A DNA stretch of 43,106 nt from Lachnospiraceae bacterium. Lineage in GTDB: Bacteria; Bacillota; Clostridia; Lachnospirales; Lachnospiraceae. Every line of letters starts with the position of its first letter. Positions within the stretch are counted from its first letter, which is position 1. The notes under the pieces are model-generated. The model was not told the origin of the DNA, did not search any database, and was given only the letters and a program-made list of their open reading frames with translations. The stretch is taken from the NCBI GenBank assembly GCA_017624495.1, contig JAGAMY010000038.1, positions 1 to 43,106 on the forward strand, in the 5' to 3' direction. Position numbers and translations under genes: made by a program. Below are positions 43,021-43,106 of the stretch, piece after piece.

Positions 43021-43106
43021 ACCATCGTAAGAGGTGGTTTTGAAAAGTAAATATAGACACAACACCTAATCAGACAACAGAAACTTCGTCATCTTTGATG
43101 ACATAT

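Noticed and set aside
42752-43060. 102-residue minus-strand frame at the right edge
   Set aside because: It reads antisense through the orphan hairpin, lacks a ribosome site and is made of AT-rich low-complexity Phe/Tyr-rich sequence.

Overview
The window looks like chromosome of an anaerobic, low-GC Gram-positive gut bacterium, most likely a member of the Lachnospiraceae (Clostridia). The reasons are the AT-rich intergenic DNA, strong AGGAGG ribosome sites, a four-subunit pyruvate:ferredoxin oxidoreductase, GH2 and GH42 glycosidases, an HrcA/CIRCE-type heat-shock site, a FeoA/FeoB/Cys-rich iron cluster and Rpn-like and DUF1413 proteins of types common in that family. The genus cannot be read from the sequence alone. 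No rRNA, tRNA, CRISPR array or intact insertion sequence was seen.

Layout. 1-900: worn mobile-DNA edge (5' fragment of an AAA ATPase, a tyrosine-recombinase remnant) and a two-gene ribbon-helix-helix/HTH operon under an apparent palindromic operator. 1045-4961: MFS exporter, GH2 beta-glucuronidase-like enzyme, convergent AraC regulator. 5096-8137: MATE exporter, PatB/MalY C-S lyase, NUDIX hydrolase. 8116-8477: first copy of a long-palindrome repeat family. 8526-11732: membrane chemoreceptor and divergent ABC-F protein. 11842-14896: a 10-bp tandem array with an embedded promoter, then a MerR-like regulator, a membrane coiled-coil protein, an unknown protein and an RsmF-type rRNA methyltransferase. 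14830-19006: LysR regulator divergent from porGDAB. 19151-22186: a double solute-binding-domain diguanylate cyclase. 22297-25429: CPBP protease and NatAB-type exporter. 25449-25925: second copy of the palindrome repeat family. 26005-30456: Methyltransf_32 protein, Uma2 nuclease, PlsC and two tandem DegV/FakB fatty-acid-binding proteins. 30494-33094: ferrous iron uptake (feoA, frameshifted feoB, Cys-rich partner) with two matching GTTAG-N6-CTAAC operators. 33094-33225: a three-way-junction inverted repeat element. 33389-37748: DUF1622, a PD-(D/E)XK Rpn-like protein, CIRCE and clpB. 37775-40523: polysaccharide deacetylase and GH42 beta-galactosidase. 40623-43020: DUF975, SprA-like mini-metalloprotease, DUF2752 and DUF4190-like membrane proteins, and an orphan strong hairpin.

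The most unusual content is non-coding. Two loci 17 kb apart carry members of one family of about 280-bp elements with GTCCGGT...ACCGGAC ends. Element A (8116-8394) and the reverse complement of element B (25643-25925) have the same architecture: a long 32-35 bp stem, an inner helix and a head of three small hairpins. The stem sequences differ but each remains self-complementary, which is what selection on structure would leave. On one consistent strand the main apical loops read ANGGAY or AGGAC, resembling CsrA/RsmE sites. A second unrelated repeat (33094-33225, with a partial copy at 4028-4072) and a 12-unit, 10-bp-phased A-tract array that contains a promoter are further structures that standard annotation would leave blank.

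Working together: the por complex supplies acetyl-CoA and reduced ferredoxin, the two glycosidases feed sugars, PlsC and the DegV pair serve phospholipid assembly from exogenous fatty acids, and the feo cluster imports iron needed by the Fe-S proteins.
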